Shown here: positions 8,777 to 18,393 of the stretch, one piece after another
Layout: each line of letters opens with the position of its first letter
Position numbering within the stretch: position 1 is the first letter of the stretch
Assembly: GCA_905480605.1 (NCBI GenBank)
Contig: CAJQRD010000034.1
Span: forward strand, 1-64,000
DNA: 64,000 nt
Source of the DNA: an uncultured Saprospiraceae bacterium
GTDB lineage: Bacteria; Bacteroidota; Bacteroidia; Chitinophagales; Saprospiraceae
Reading direction: 5' to 3'
Notes under the pieces: generated by a model
Databases searched by the model: none
The model's input: the letters and a program-made list of their open reading frames with translations, nothing else
Told to the model about the DNA's origin: nothing
Made by a program: the position numbers and the translations under genes

Positions 8777-9451
8777 TTACTCCTCTTCAAGCGACCTTTG
8801 TACTTTTGTTTTTTCGAAAACATCTCTCGGTAAATAATACTCTGTCGGTTCATCTATCTCATTTGCCCATGGGTCTCTAATTTCTTCATCTCGTTCTATC
8901 AAACTCTTAAGAAAAAACGCAACAAAAATACCTGCGATCGCTCCCAGTAAATGACTTTCCCAGGAAACACCTTCTTTCATTGGGACAATACCTTCCAAGT
9001 ATCCTGCATATAGGATTGTCATAATTAAAGCGAGGACTATCGATTTGATATTCCTTCTAAAAACGCCACTCCAAAAAATAAATGAAATCAAACCATATAC
9101 AACACCACTAGCTCCTATGTGGTAAACACTTCTACCAAGTAACCATACAGCTGCACCAGTTAGAAGGTATACCATAATAAACGATGATAGAGCTACACGT
9201 CTATAGAAATAATGGATTATTGTTAATGTTACAAACAGAGGAATGGAATTCGAGACTAAATGTCCCCAGCTTCCATGAATCAAAGGTGAAGTGAATATGC
9301 CAATGAGACCTTCAAATTCTCTAGGGTAGACTCCGAATTGGGTTAGGTATTGATCTGTAGCATATTTGTAAATGTGCACAATCCAAAGAACAATGACAAA
9401 AGATCCACTAAAGCGAACAGATGATAGTAATGTCTTGATTGAATTATCCAA
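8777..9451 (-). CDS. Rhomboid-family intramembrane serine protease
   Basis: This 224-residue membrane protein has about six hydrophobic segments. The catalytic dyad is Ser115 in HIGASGVVYG and His167 in ESHLLGAIAG. The HGSWGHLVSN loop (59-68), conserved in rhomboids, is present. It would cleave transmembrane helices within the inner membrane; the substrate is unknown. A charged cytoplasmic tail rich in Glu and Arg ends the protein. It is flanked by an unrelated coiled-coil gene on the same strand about 130 bases upstream, with no evident functional link. Confidence 0.93.
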   Translation of the reverse strand: MDNSIKTLLSSVRFSGSFVIVLWIVHIYKYATDQYLTQFGVYPREFEGLIGIFTSPLIHGSWGHLVSNSIPLFVTLTIIHYFYRRVALSSFIMVYLLTGAAVWLLGRSVYHIGASGVVYGLISFIFWSGVFRRNIKSIVLALIMTILYAGYLEGIVPMKEGVSWESHLLGAIAGIFVAFFLKSLIERDEEIRDPWANEIDEPTEYYLPRDVFEKTKVQRSLEEE

Positions 9452-9582
9452 TGCGTTAATTTAATATAGCTCTAACAAATAAAAGCCAAATACGTTTAGT
9501 CCTAACTTACAAAATATGAAAGTGCTATAAAATCAGATTAAAACTTCCTTTATATATTGTAGTATGAAATGCGCAGCAGTAA

Positions 9583-10314
9583 TTATTTAAATCTACGCTT
9601 TACCAATTTAATAAAGTTTTTAGCCTTTTTAAGTTTAGAACCTTCAGTCCAGTTGTATTTTTGAGCAACGCTGTTCATCAATACTGATTTTGCCTCTTCA
9701 AAATTGTCCAAACCATTTAGAGCGCAGAGCATATTATTCATTTCATCTTGCTTACCACCAAATAATTCATTGACGGTAAATATTTTCTCATTTATACCCA
9801 TAGCTTTTGTCAAATCGCTAATAGGAGCACTGGCTAATTTATCAGACAACTCCGAACTTTCATGCAGGTCAAATAATTCTATCAGCTCATTTGAGTATCC
9901 TGTTTTCGCTTTCTTAGGCTTAGGAGTTTCCTTTATTTTCCCCTTCACTTCTTCCTCTGCTTCTATCTCCTTCAATGCTTCTTTGACTTCCATCTCAATT
10001 TCTTCAACGATGTCATCATCCTCATCATCCTCTACTTCTTCTATCTCATCTTCAATTTTTTCAGCTTCTTTTTTATGAACTTTCTTCTTTATTTTCTTTT
10101 CAACTTTCTTCTGCTTCTTGATCTTCTGCTCCATTTCTTCTTTCTCCAAGTCTTCAACTTGAGCAATATCAGCCATAGCAACGGCTTCATATAAGTCAAT
10201 GACATATGCCTTTAGCAAATCAGTTTCAGTAGAACTGGCTTCTCCAATCGCATTTATCAAATAATGCAATCTATTTATCTTCTTGAGTATGATAGATGTT
10301 TTTTCCAAATTCAT
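9583..10314 (-). CDS. Conserved hypothetical protein with long charged coiled coil
   Basis: This 243-residue protein has three parts. Residues 1-55 form a helical head with IILKKINRLHYLINAIG. Residues 58-135 are an extremely charged stretch, Lys-rich then Glu/Asp-rich, predicted to be coiled coil or disordered. Residues 140-243 form a compact helical tail with KIFTVNELFGGKQDEMNN and a C-terminal run of Lys and Arg. The tail resembles a widespread Bacteroidota protein of unknown function. There is no signal peptide, so it is probably cytoplasmic, perhaps nucleic-acid or cell-pole associated. I cannot assign a role. Confidence 0.75.
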   Translation of the reverse strand: MNLEKTSIILKKINRLHYLINAIGEASSTETDLLKAYVIDLYEAVAMADIAQVEDLEKEEMEQKIKKQKKVEKKIKKKVHKKEAEKIEDEIEEVEDDEDDDIVEEIEMEVKEALKEIEAEEEVKGKIKETPKPKKAKTGYSNELIELFDLHESSELSDKLASAPISDLTKAMGINEKIFTVNELFGGKQDEMNNMLCALNGLDNFEEAKSVLMNSVAQKYNWTEGSKLKKAKNFIKLVKRRFK

Positions 10315-10513
10315 TGTATATAAAAGGTATGGTTATTAATAACTAATAGTTTATCAAAAATCAGTCCCATATTATGAATTTTTATAATATGTTCGACTTT
10401 TATTCATTTATTTCTTTATAAATACAAGTATAACTATTATCCACATTTTTTTATTATAAATAACATTTCCTTAAATAGAAAGATAGCCAAATAAAATATT
10501 CAACTCAAAAATA

Positions 10514-10665
10514 CGTAAGCGCAGCGATACGTATCTCGTAAGCACAGCCTTCCGTAAGCGCAGCGATACGTATCTCGTAAGCGCAGCGTTCCGTAAGCGG
10601 AGCGATACGTATCTCGTAAGCGCAGCCTTTCGTATCTCGTAAGCGCAGCCTTCCGTATCTCGTAA
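10514..10665. repeat. GC-rich mosaic tandem repeat, 16-nt and 7-nt modules
   Basis: Seven copies of a 16-base module (consensus CGTAAGCGCAGCGATA, last three bases variable: ATA, TTC or TTT) alternate with five copies of a 7-base module CGTATCT. The order 16-7-16 gives a 39-base super-unit repeated three times (10514-10552, 10553-10591, 10592-10630), then 7-16-7. The block is far richer in G and C than its surroundings. It lies in the 436-base gap between two divergent genes. The remaining 200 bases on the left are plain AT-rich DNA, and 10676-10750 presumably holds the tdk promoter. Confidence 0.95.
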
Positions 10666-10750
10666 AACAAAAAATGAGCAAAGCGAATAATTATGACATT
10701 AACCCAAAGTTTTGTTCTTTTGTGCAGAGTAGTATAATACTAGTATAAAT

Positions 10751-11341
10751 ATGTTTTTAGAACCAAATTTTAGAGCCCAGCGAAGTGGATGGATCGAAGT
10801 GGTTTGCGGTTCAATGTTTTCAGGCAAAACAGAAGAACTGATCAGACGTCTCAAACGTGCACGTATAGCCAAGCAGCACGTGCTCATATTTAAACCTAAA
10901 AAAGATACTAGATACGATGAAAATGCTGTCGTCTCACACAATGCTAATTCAGTCGATTCAATTGCTGTAGGGTCAAGTTCAGAAATATACAACTATATAG
11001 AAGGGGTTAATGTGGTTGCTATAGATGAAGCGCAGTTTTTTGATATGGAATTGGTAGAAGTATGCCAAAAGCTGGCGGTGCGGGGTATTAGAGTTATTGC
11101 TGCTGGATTAGATATGGATTTTAGAGGCAAACCCTTTGGGCCAATTCCTAATCTATTGGCGATTGCAGAATATATAACAAAAGTACATGCTATTTGTCCT
11201 CATTGTGGGAGTTTAGCAACCCACTCATATAGATTATCTGAAGAAACTGAAACTGTTGTTTTGGGAGAAAAAGATAAATATGAACCAAGGTGTCGTATTT
11301 GTTACGAAATGGGTAATATTCTAGATTTTAGGAATTCATAG
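10751..11341 (+). CDS. tdk: Thymidine kinase
   Basis: This 196-residue type II thymidine kinase phosphorylates deoxythymidine for salvage. The P-loop [16 protein letters not shown] is at residues 19-34, and the base-activating carboxylate is in AIDEAQFFD near residue 92. The lasso domain holds a structural zinc through CPHC and CRIC near the C-terminus. Length is normal. It is monocistronic, upstream of purH by 90 bases. The start at 10751 is the first ATG after a probable AT-rich promoter. Confidence 0.96.
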   Translation: MFLEPNFRAQRSGWIEVVCGSMFSGKTEELIRRLKRARIAKQHVLIFKPKKDTRYDENAVVSHNANSVDSIAVGSSSEIYNYIEGVNVVAIDEAQFFDMELVEVCQKLAVRGIRVIAAGLDMDFRGKPFGPIPNLLAIAEYITKVHAICPHCGSLATHSYRLSEETETVVLGEKDKYEPRCRICYEMGNILDFRNS

Positions 11342-11404
11342 TTTTTTAACGCGAATCCTAGGTGTAATACGTCTTTTCTAAGCACGTATTTCATTAAAAA
11401 ATCC

Positions 11405-11412
11405 TACATTTG
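11405..11412 (+). promoter_or_regulatory. -7 box of the purH promoter
   Basis: TACATTTG matches the Bacteroidota -7 consensus TAnnTTTG exactly and lies 19 bases before the purH ATG. I see no convincing TTG at the right distance upstream, so the -33 element is weak or absent. Confidence 0.55.
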
Positions 11413-11431
11413 CGCCAAAATCAGCCTATAC

Positions 11432-12964
11432 ATGTCGACGAAAAAGATAAAATCTGCTCTGATCTCTGTATTTGACAAATCAGGATTGGAGAATATAATG
11501 GAGTCACTCAAGCAGTTAGACATCAAAATATACTCAACAGGTGGAACTTTTGATCACCTTGTTAAACATGGCTTAAGCCCAATCCAAGTTGAAGACATTA
11601 CTTCTTATCCTTCTATTTTAGATGGCCGTGTTAAAACATTGCATCCCAAAGTTTTTGGTGGTATTTTGGCAAGACGCCAGGATGACCACTTGTCGCAATT
11701 GGAAAAGTATGAGATTCCAGAAATTGATCTTGTAGTGGTAGACCTTTATCCTTTTGAAGATACAGTTATATCGACCAACGATGAAGCAACAATTATCGAG
11801 AAGATTGATATTGGTGGCATCGCACTAATTCGTGCTGCAGCTAAAAACTATAACGATGTATTGATTATTCCTTCTAAAGATCAATATGGATTCTTAGAAA
11901 CTGTTTTGGCCAATCAAAAAGGCGAAACATCTATTCAAGATCGTAAAAAAATGGCTTTGGAAGCTTTTGGGGTTTCTTCTCATTATGATACTGCCATTTT
12001 TAATTACTTCAACGATTCTAGTGAAGAAAAAGAAAATAGATTCAAACACAGTATTTCTAATGCCTCAGCATTGAGGTATGGTGAGAATCCACATCAACAA
12101 GGTATTTTCTTTGGGGAATTAAATAATGTTTTCGAAAAATTAAGTGGTAAAGACCTGTCCTTTAACAATTTGGTTGACGTCGATGCAGCGGTACAGTTGA
12201 TGGCTGAGTTTGAAAATGACGCACCAACTTTTGCAGTGTTAAAACATACCAATGCCTGCGGAGTTGCAACAAGATCAACTGTTTTCGATGCTTGGACTGA
12301 TGCTTTAGCAGGAGATCCCGTTTCTGCATTTGGAGGAATTCTTATTTCCAATACCAAAATAGATTTGAAAACGGCTGAAGAAATCAATAAACTTTTTTAC
12401 GAAGTTTTACTTGCTCCAGACTTTGATCAGGATGCTCAACAACTATTGACTAAAAAGAAAAAAAGAGTTCTATTAAAAGTAAATTCTTACTACAGACAAG
12501 ATAAAAATTTTAAGAGCATTCTGAATGGTGTAATCCAACAAGATATGGATCTTAAAATTGAATCAGCTGATGATTTTGAATGCAAAACCAAATCACAGCC
12601 AAGTCAAGATCAAATCAATGATTTAGTATTTGCCAATAAATTGGCTAAGCACTTAAAATCCAACACCATTGTTTTGGCTAGAAATAAACAATTGCTAGGA
12701 ATGGGTTGCGGACAAACATCCAGAGTTGATGCATGTAAGCAAGCTATTGTAAAAGCCAAGAGTTTTGGATTTGATTTGGAAGGGTCAGTAATGGCATCGG
12801 ATGCTTTTTTCCCTTTTCCGGATTGTGTAGAAATTGCACATGGCGAAGGCATAAAAGCTGTAATTCAACCTGGAGGCTCTATCAAAGATCAATTGAGTAT
12901 TGATTATTGTGATGAAAACAATCTTCCAATGGTATTTACAAGTACAAGACACTTTAAACATTAA
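11432..12964 (+). CDS. purH: Bifunctional AICAR formyltransferase/IMP cyclohydrolase
   Basis: This 510-residue enzyme carries out the last two steps of de novo purine synthesis. The N-terminal IMP cyclohydrolase domain (1-200) shows ALISVFDKSGLE, YSTGGT and GRVKTLHPKVFGGILARR. The C-terminal transformylase domain contains SALRYGENPHQ, VLKHTNACGVA and GQTSRVDACKQA. Length is normal for the family. It has its own promoter box and is followed 14 bases later by coaX, so the two may be co-transcribed. Confidence 0.97.
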   Translation: MSTKKIKSALISVFDKSGLENIMESLKQLDIKIYSTGGTFDHLVKHGLSPIQVEDITSYPSILDGRVKTLHPKVFGGILARRQDDHLSQLEKYEIPEIDLVVVDLYPFEDTVISTNDEATIIEKIDIGGIALIRAAAKNYNDVLIIPSKDQYGFLETVLANQKGETSIQDRKKMALEAFGVSSHYDTAIFNYFNDSSEEKENRFKHSISNASALRYGENPHQQGIFFGELNNVFEKLSGKDLSFNNLVDVDAAVQLMAEFENDAPTFAVLKHTNACGVATRSTVFDAWTDALAGDPVSAFGGILISNTKIDLKTAEEINKLFYEVLLAPDFDQDAQQLLTKKKKRVLLKVNSYYRQDKNFKSILNGVIQQDMDLKIESADDFECKTKSQPSQDQINDLVFANKLAKHLKSNTIVLARNKQLLGMGCGQTSRVDACKQAIVKAKSFGFDLEGSVMASDAFFPFPDCVEIAHGEGIKAVIQPGGSIKDQLSIDYCDENNLPMVFTSTRHFKH

Positions 12965-12978
12965 AAATTAATAGATAA

Positions 12979-13725
12979 GTGATACAATCTTGTAATCTTG
13001 TTGTAGATATCGGTAATTCGTTTATAAAACTGGCCATTTATAAAGGAAAAAAGATTGTATATAAAGAATCAAAGAAAGTAGTATTGGTCAGGGATATAAA
13101 AGCTATTCAAGAGAAGTATGGCTTTGAAAATGTGATTTTGTCTTCTGTTAGAGAAAAAAGTCAACGTTTTGTTCAACATTTAGTGAAGAATTATCATCTA
13201 TTGTTATTAAGTCATAAGACTAGAATTCCAATAGTCAATACTTATAAGACACCTAAAACGTTAGGTTTAGATCGATTGGCAAGTGCGGTAGGTGGGTATA
13301 AAGAATTCCCTAATAAAAATGTATTGATTGTAGATTTGGGTACTTGTGCAAAATATGATTTTGTTGATAAAGAAGGAGTTTATCTTGGTGGCAATATTGC
13401 GCCTGGTTTAGAAATGCGCCTGGAAAGTATGCATATCTTAACATCAAAATTACCAAGAGTAAAAAGAAATGATAAAAATAGTCTTCTAGGAAAAAGTACG
13501 ACTGAAGCTTTGCAAAACGGTGCAGTTTTAGGTCTAAAATCTGAAATTGAGGGTTTTATTAAAACTTTAACTAAAAAGAAGGGTAAAATAACGGTTATTT
13601 TAACTGGTGGAGACGCAGAATATTTTGGGAAGCTGGTAGAATCTAAGATATTTGTCATCCCTAACTTGGTCTTGAAAGGCCTGAATGAAATTCTATTGTA
13701 TAATCAGACATTAAAAACAGCTTAA
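12979..13725 (+). CDS. coaX: Type III pantothenate kinase
   Basis: This 248-residue ASKHA-fold kinase catalyses the first step of coenzyme A synthesis. It has the phosphate-1 motif VVDIGNSFIKLAIYK, the pantothenate-site LGLDRLASAVGGY, the LIVDLGTCAKYDFVD phosphate-2 motif and GGNIAPGLEMR. The start codon is GTG, 14 bases after the purH stop; no ATG in frame gives the complete N-terminal motif. In Bacteroidota coaX is commonly followed by an outer-membrane protein gene and a TPR gene, as here. Confidence 0.95.
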   Translation: MIQSCNLVVDIGNSFIKLAIYKGKKIVYKESKKVVLVRDIKAIQEKYGFENVILSSVREKSQRFVQHLVKNYHLLLLSHKTRIPIVNTYKTPKTLGLDRLASAVGGYKEFPNKNVLIVDLGTCAKYDFVDKEGVYLGGNIAPGLEMRLESMHILTSKLPRVKRNDKNSLLGKSTTEALQNGAVLGLKSEIEGFIKTLTKKKGKITVILTGGDAEYFGKLVESKIFVIPNLVLKGLNEILLYNQTLKTA

Positions 13726-13731
13726 TAGCTT

Positions 13732-15129
13732 TTGATAATGCGAACCTTAAAAGAGTTTATGCTTAAAAATATAGCATTTGTTTGCTTTCTCTTATTACCA
13801 TTTGTGGCATTTTGTCAACCACAAGATAATTCACCTTATTCCAGATTTGGAATAGGAGATATTGTGGATAGAAACTTCATGTCTTCTCAAATAATGGGAG
13901 GTTTGGGGGCATCCTTTTCTGATCCTTATCAAATTAACATTGTAAATCCAGCTTCTTTTGGCTCATTGGCAGCAACATCGTTTGATATAGGACTTTTTGC
14001 AGAAAATTCTAATTTGAGAGATGGTATCACAGATGAAAACCCTATCAGATCGCCATATCAGAGCCTTTGGAAAGGAAATTTATCTTACATATCACTGGCA
14101 ATTCCACTTCAAAATAAATTAAATGATCTCCTGGATCGTAAGAAATCTAACTATACAATGGCTACCGGTTTTACATTGATGCCATACAGTACAGTGGGGT
14201 ACAACGTAAAAATCGAGTCTTTTGATGATAATATTGGATTGATTAAAAAGAGATTTGAAGGAAATGGTGGAACATACCAGTTTTTATGGACTAACGGAAT
14301 CAAGGTAAAGGATTTTTCTTTTGGAGTCAATTTAGGTTATTTGTTTGGAAAATTAGAGAATAAAAGACGCGTTGAATTTGAACCATCAGAACCGTTCTTC
14401 ATAACTGAGTTGTCAGAGACGAATAGATTAAACGGATTTTTATGGAACGCTGGTGCAATGTATACATTGGCATTAAATAAAGCTCCTGAAGTTTCAAATT
14501 CTGATTTTGTTCCAAAAAGAATAACCTTTGGTATACATGGTAACTCAAGTACTGGATTCACCAATACAGCATCTTCATTTGCTGGTGCTGTATTATCTGG
14601 AACAGAAGAATTCTTGATTCCATTAAGAGATTCGCTCAACAGTACTAGTGAAGATATAGTGACTTCTGGTACTTTACCATCAGAAATAGGAATTGGTGCA
14701 ACATATTACTATGGCGAGAAATTTGCATTGGGTTTTAACTATTCCGCAACATCCTGGTCGCAATTAGAGGCCAGTTTTGTTAAGAATAAATTAAATAATA
14801 CTTCTAAGTTATCTTTTGGTGGTTTTTATCGTCCCAATTATAAGTCGATAGGAAGTTACTTTGAAAGAGTCTATTACCGATTCGGAGTTTTCTTAAATCA
14901 GGTACCTAACGAGATACCTTTAGAAGCTGACCAAATAATAAGAGATTATGGAATCAGTGTTGGTGTTGGTTTGCCGTTCTTTTACCAAAGAAAAATTTCA
15001 CATGCCAATCTGGGTTTAACTTATGGCTGGCTGGGACAAGGAACACCCGTTGAAGAAAGATATTTAAGATTGACATTCAGCTTCACTTTTAATGATGATG
15101 AATGGCTCTTAAAGAGAAAATATAATTAA
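13732..15129 (+). CDS. Outer-membrane beta-barrel protein of the SPYSRFG type
   Basis: This protein of about 465 residues has a signal peptide (hydrophobic KNIAFVCFLLLPFVAFC, cleavage near Cys-Gln). The mature start is DNSPYSRFGIGD, a very common opening of FadL/PorV-like barrel proteins in Bacteroidota. NPASFGSL follows, and alternating aromatic strands run to a last strand LRLTFSFTF. The called start is TTG at 13732; the ATG at 13738 gives an equally good signal peptide. It lies 6 bases after coaX and 19 before a TPR gene, forming an envelope operon. The transported ligand, if any, is unknown. Confidence 0.85.
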   Translation: MIMRTLKEFMLKNIAFVCFLLLPFVAFCQPQDNSPYSRFGIGDIVDRNFMSSQIMGGLGASFSDPYQINIVNPASFGSLAATSFDIGLFAENSNLRDGITDENPIRSPYQSLWKGNLSYISLAIPLQNKLNDLLDRKKSNYTMATGFTLMPYSTVGYNVKIESFDDNIGLIKKRFEGNGGTYQFLWTNGIKVKDFSFGVNLGYLFGKLENKRRVEFEPSEPFFITELSETNRLNGFLWNAGAMYTLALNKAPEVSNSDFVPKRITFGIHGNSSTGFTNTASSFAGAVLSGTEEFLIPLRDSLNSTSEDIVTSGTLPSEIGIGATYYYGEKFALGFNYSATSWSQLEASFVKNKLNNTSKLSFGGFYRPNYKSIGSYFERVYYRFGVFLNQVPNEIPLEADQIIRDYGISVGVGLPFFYQRKISHANLGLTYGWLGQGTPVEERYLRLTFSFTFNDDEWLLKRKYN

Positions 15130-15148
15130 AAATAATAAATTACTGAAG

Positions 15149-16573
15149 ATGGATATATTAAAGAAAACAGTATTTGGCCTTTTTATTTTTGTAGGATTAA
15201 CTCAAACTGCAGAAGCACAATTTCAAAGTTGGGTAGGTCAAAGTTTTGAAGAAGAAGCTACAGATGTACATTCAATATACAGACAAGCTCTTAAAGCTGA
15301 AGACTGGGGTGTTGCTTTTGAGAATTGGCAAAAGGCTTATGAATTTGCTCCTCTAGCTGATGGGAAAAGAGATTATCATTTTATTGATGGTGTAAAGCTA
15401 TACATACACAAGTTTAAGAATGAAGCAGATTCTGAGAAGAAGAAGGAATATGTAGCAAACATCAATAGATTGTATGCTGAAGCTATACAAGCTTATGAGC
15501 AAAAAGCCATTAGGCCTTCATCATGTGCTAATGATAATGCATGTTATCAAAAGAAAATTGGTTATGTATTAAATAGGAAAGCATACGATATGTTTTACTC
15601 TTTAAATTCTAATTATTCTGAAAACTTGGCAGTATATGACCAGGCGTTAGCAAAAGGTGGTAATGATATCGAATACACAGTATTTGATCCTCTAGCAACT
15701 ATAGTTGTTTACCAATTCCAAAAAGGGAAATTAACTAAAGAACAAGCAGTTGAATATCATTCAAAATTAAGTGCAATTGCTGAATATAACTTGGCAAATC
15801 ATCAAACTTTAGGTTCATACTACAATCAAGCATGGCAAGCGGCTAAATCAAAGTTTGGACCTATCGAAGCAGATATATTTGACTGTGACTACTTCAAGCC
15901 AAAATACAAGGAAATGTATGATGGGAATCCAGAGGACATGGATCAATTGAAGAACTTGGTTGCTCTTTTAAAGAAAAGAAACTGTGATCCTAGCGATGCT
16001 CTCTTGGTTGAATTGGAAGGAAAGTGGCAAGAGTATGCTGCTACAACCAATGCTGCAAGACAGGCAGAATTTGAAGCAAATAATCCTAGTTTTTTGGCTA
16101 AAAAAGCATATGACGCTGGCAATTTTAAAGAAGCTGTAAATAGATATGATGAAGCAATAGAAATGGAAACTGATATTGACAAAAAAGCCAGTTACTTATT
16201 CTCAAAAGCTTCTATCCAATTTAGAAAATTAAAGCAATATTCTTCTGCAAGAGCTACAGCATACGAAGCGGCAAAAGTAAAGCCTAACTATGGCAGACCT
16301 TATATGTTGATTGGCGATATGTACGGTGCATCTGCAAGAAATTGTGGTGATGACTGGAACCAAAGGTTAGCGATTATCGCTGCAATCGATAAGTACAATT
16401 ACGCAAAAAGTATTGACCCTGAAGTTGCTTCTGAAGCATCAGAGCGTGTAAGAAAATACAATGCTTCGCTTCCTGACAAATCTGAAGGACACATGAGAAG
16501 CGTTAAGAAAGGTGCTAAAGAAAAAGTAGGATGTTGGATTGGTGAAACAGTCAGCATAAGATTTAGAAACTAA
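15149..16573 (+). CDS. Secreted TPR-repeat protein
   Basis: This 474-residue protein has a signal peptide (1-23, ending AEAQ) and TPR-type helical repeats. The best-formed repeats are at about residues 316-400 (KAYDAGNFKEAVNRYDEAI and following). Conserved Cys residues occur as CANDNACYQK, FDCDYF, KKRNCDP and the C-terminal KVGCWIGETVSIRF. It is paralogous to the lipoprotein at 18394, sharing organisation and the same C-terminal KVGCWI motif. A periplasmic scaffold for the preceding barrel protein is a reasonable inference from gene order. A strong bidirectional terminator follows. Confidence 0.85.
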   Translation: MDILKKTVFGLFIFVGLTQTAEAQFQSWVGQSFEEEATDVHSIYRQALKAEDWGVAFENWQKAYEFAPLADGKRDYHFIDGVKLYIHKFKNEADSEKKKEYVANINRLYAEAIQAYEQKAIRPSSCANDNACYQKKIGYVLNRKAYDMFYSLNSNYSENLAVYDQALAKGGNDIEYTVFDPLATIVVYQFQKGKLTKEQAVEYHSKLSAIAEYNLANHQTLGSYYNQAWQAAKSKFGPIEADIFDCDYFKPKYKEMYDGNPEDMDQLKNLVALLKKRNCDPSDALLVELEGKWQEYAATTNAARQAEFEANNPSFLAKKAYDAGNFKEAVNRYDEAIEMETDIDKKASYLFSKASIQFRKLKQYSSARATAYEAAKVKPNYGRPYMLIGDMYGASARNCGDDWNQRLAIIAAIDKYNYAKSIDPEVASEASERVRKYNASLPDKSEGHMRSVKKGAKEKVGCWIGETVSIRFRN

Positions 16574-16613
16574 ACTAAGAATTTTAAGACTTCGTTTAAG
16601 ACATCGTGACGAT

Positions 16614-16650
16614 AAAAAAAGCCTTTCGATTAATTTCGAAAGGCTTTTTC
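16614..16650. terminator. Bidirectional intrinsic terminator
   Basis: GCCTTTCGA (16621-16629) pairs with TCGAAAGGC (16636-16644) around a six-base loop. The stem has seven A before it and five T after it. It sits between two convergent genes, 15149-16573 and 16673-17098, and can end transcription from both. Confidence 0.92.
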
Positions 16651-16672
16651 TTTATATGTTAACTAGTTTTTA

Positions 16673-17098
16673 TTAAAAATAATAACCTGCATTTATTCCG
16701 ATATCACTTCCCCCGTCAAATAAGTTTCTCCAGAATAGTTCAGCATAAATATTTTCGTTAATATCTATACCTCCACCAAGAGTTAATGAAAGACTACTAC
16801 TAGAAAAGCCATTACTTGAAACTCGGTAATAACCTAAACCACCAATTCCATAAATTGGCATATCTTCAACTTCTGCAAAATTATATCCTGCGTGTGCATC
16901 TAGTGAAATTTGAGTTCCATTGCCAAAATATAAATTTACATTGGGCATTGCTGTTATCTCATCAGTTAAAGCAAATTTTGCACGACCCTGAACACCTAGA
17001 TCTCCAAAATAAGTACCACCAACGCCAAATTTTACCTGTGCTGTTGATGTAAATGCCAAGCCTGTAAAAAATAATGATAGTATTAGAATCTTTTTCAT
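16673..17098 (-). CDS. Small outer-membrane beta-barrel protein
   Basis: This 141-residue protein has a clear signal peptide (MKKILILSLFFTGLAFTSTAQ). Alternating amphipathic strands follow, rich in Gly, Tyr and Ser, ending in the C-terminal aromatic INAGYYF, the usual end signal for barrel insertion. At this length it would form an eight-strand barrel, like OmpX/OmpW-sized proteins. It is convergent with the TPR gene and shares a terminator with it. There is no functional clue beyond membrane location. Confidence 0.82.
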   Translation of the reverse strand: MKKILILSLFFTGLAFTSTAQVKFGVGGTYFGDLGVQGRAKFALTDEITAMPNVNLYFGNGTQISLDAHAGYNFAEVEDMPIYGIGGLGYYRVSSNGFSSSSLSLTLGGGIDINENIYAELFWRNLFDGGSDIGINAGYYF

Positions 17099-17188
17099 AT
17101 TGACTGTTTTTTAATTAATTGAATGGCTAAATTTATCAAAAAATAACAGAAAACGTATACCCATAAAAGGGGATTTATAAATTTTAGC

Positions 17189-18295
17189 TTATTTAGAATC
17201 ATTCGATTCACCAAACGAGATACCTATTGAACGTGCAGTATTTATTAAAAAGTGATCCAAACCAACATGATTGTATTCACTGATTGCTGACTTTAGGCTT
17301 GTAGAAACGATTTTATTGTTTTGTAAGGCCACCATTTGTCCAAATTCAGAATTGTTAACCAATTCAAAGGCTTTTACCCCAAATGCAGTCGCTATTATTC
17401 TATCGTAAGCAATAGGAGTGCCACCTCTTTGTATATGCCCCAAAACGGCTACTCGAATGTCAGCTTTACATTTTTTAGCTTCTAAAGCATGTCGAAGTGC
17501 ATTACCAATTCCTCCAAGTTTAAAGTTTTGATCACCTTCTACATTTTTGCCAAGTGTTTTTCCTCCTATTTTAGCACCTTCCGCGACTACGATATTTACA
17601 AATCCCTTCCCTTTGGTGTATCGCTTATTAATGGTTTTTAAAATGGAATCAAGGTCAAACGGAATTTCTGGTATCAAGCAAATTTCTGCGCCACCTGCGA
17701 TGGCTGTATGTAAAGCAATCCAACCGGCATCTCTTCCCATGACTTCTAAAATCATAACACGATTGTGGCTTGCCGCAGTTGTTACCAATTTGTCAAAAGC
17801 GTCAGTCGCTATTTGAACAGCTGTACTAAATCCAAATGTAATATCTGTTGCATTCAAATCATTGTCAATAGTTTTGGGAACGCCAACTATATTAAGGCCT
17901 TGCTTATGCAATGCTTCTGAAATTGCTTGCGACCCATCCCCACCAATGTTGATGACAGCATCAAAGCCAAGGTTTTTAATTTTTTCTATTAACGCTTTGC
18001 TTATATCCTTATATATTATATTCCCTTCTTTATCCTTTGACGGAAACAATATTGGATTGCCTTTATTCGTAGTCTTTATTATTGTTCCTCCTTTTACATG
18101 GATGCCGCTTACCTTAGATTTTGTAAGTTTTACAATTTCAACAGGTTCCTTTATTACACCATTGAAAGCTTCAATACTTCCATAACAATCCCAATTACCA
18201 TTTTTTTTTGCAGATTTTACAATTCCTCTGATAACTGCATTTAATCCAGGACAATCTCCACCTCCTGTTAAAATTAATAATTTCTTCTTTGACAT
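17189..18295 (-). CDS. pfkA: ATP-dependent 6-phosphofructokinase
   Basis: This protein of about 368 residues phosphorylates fructose 6-phosphate in glycolysis. It has GGGDCPGLNAVIRG at the N-terminus, INIGGDGSQA (Gly rather than Asp after GGD, the pattern of ATP users instead of pyrophosphate users) and catalytic PKTIDNDL. MGRDAGW and GHIQRGG complete the active site. I start it at the ATG at 18295 (MSKKKLL); a GTG four codons earlier is possible. It interrupts the envelope block and is read opposite to its neighbours. Confidence 0.95.
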   Translation of the reverse strand: MSKKKLLILTGGGDCPGLNAVIRGIVKSAKKNGNWDCYGSIEAFNGVIKEPVEIVKLTKSKVSGIHVKGGTIIKTTNKGNPILFPSKDKEGNIIYKDISKALIEKIKNLGFDAVINIGGDGSQAISEALHKQGLNIVGVPKTIDNDLNATDITFGFSTAVQIATDAFDKLVTTAASHNRVMILEVMGRDAGWIALHTAIAGGAEICLIPEIPFDLDSILKTINKRYTKGKGFVNIVVAEGAKIGGKTLGKNVEGDQNFKLGGIGNALRHALEAKKCKADIRVAVLGHIQRGGTPIAYDRIIATAFGVKAFELVNNSEFGQMVALQNNKIVSTSLKSAISEYNHVGLDHFLINTARSIGISFGESNDSK

Positions 18296-18393
18296 TTTTT
18301 TAAGCACTTCTAAGTATAAAAAAAACTAAATTACCTTTTTATCATGGTTTCCTTATTTTTATGCAACCATTTATAGTTTTCAATTGATATTTT

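Noticed and set aside
10487-10660. Possible coding of the 39-base repeat as a 13-residue periodic peptide
   Set aside because: The open frame has an in-frame stop at 10484 and no start codon before the repeat; GC-rich repeats are often open by chance.
10514-10665. CRISPR array
   Set aside because: Modules are directly contiguous with no unique spacers and no cas genes; the same holds for 22823-22976.
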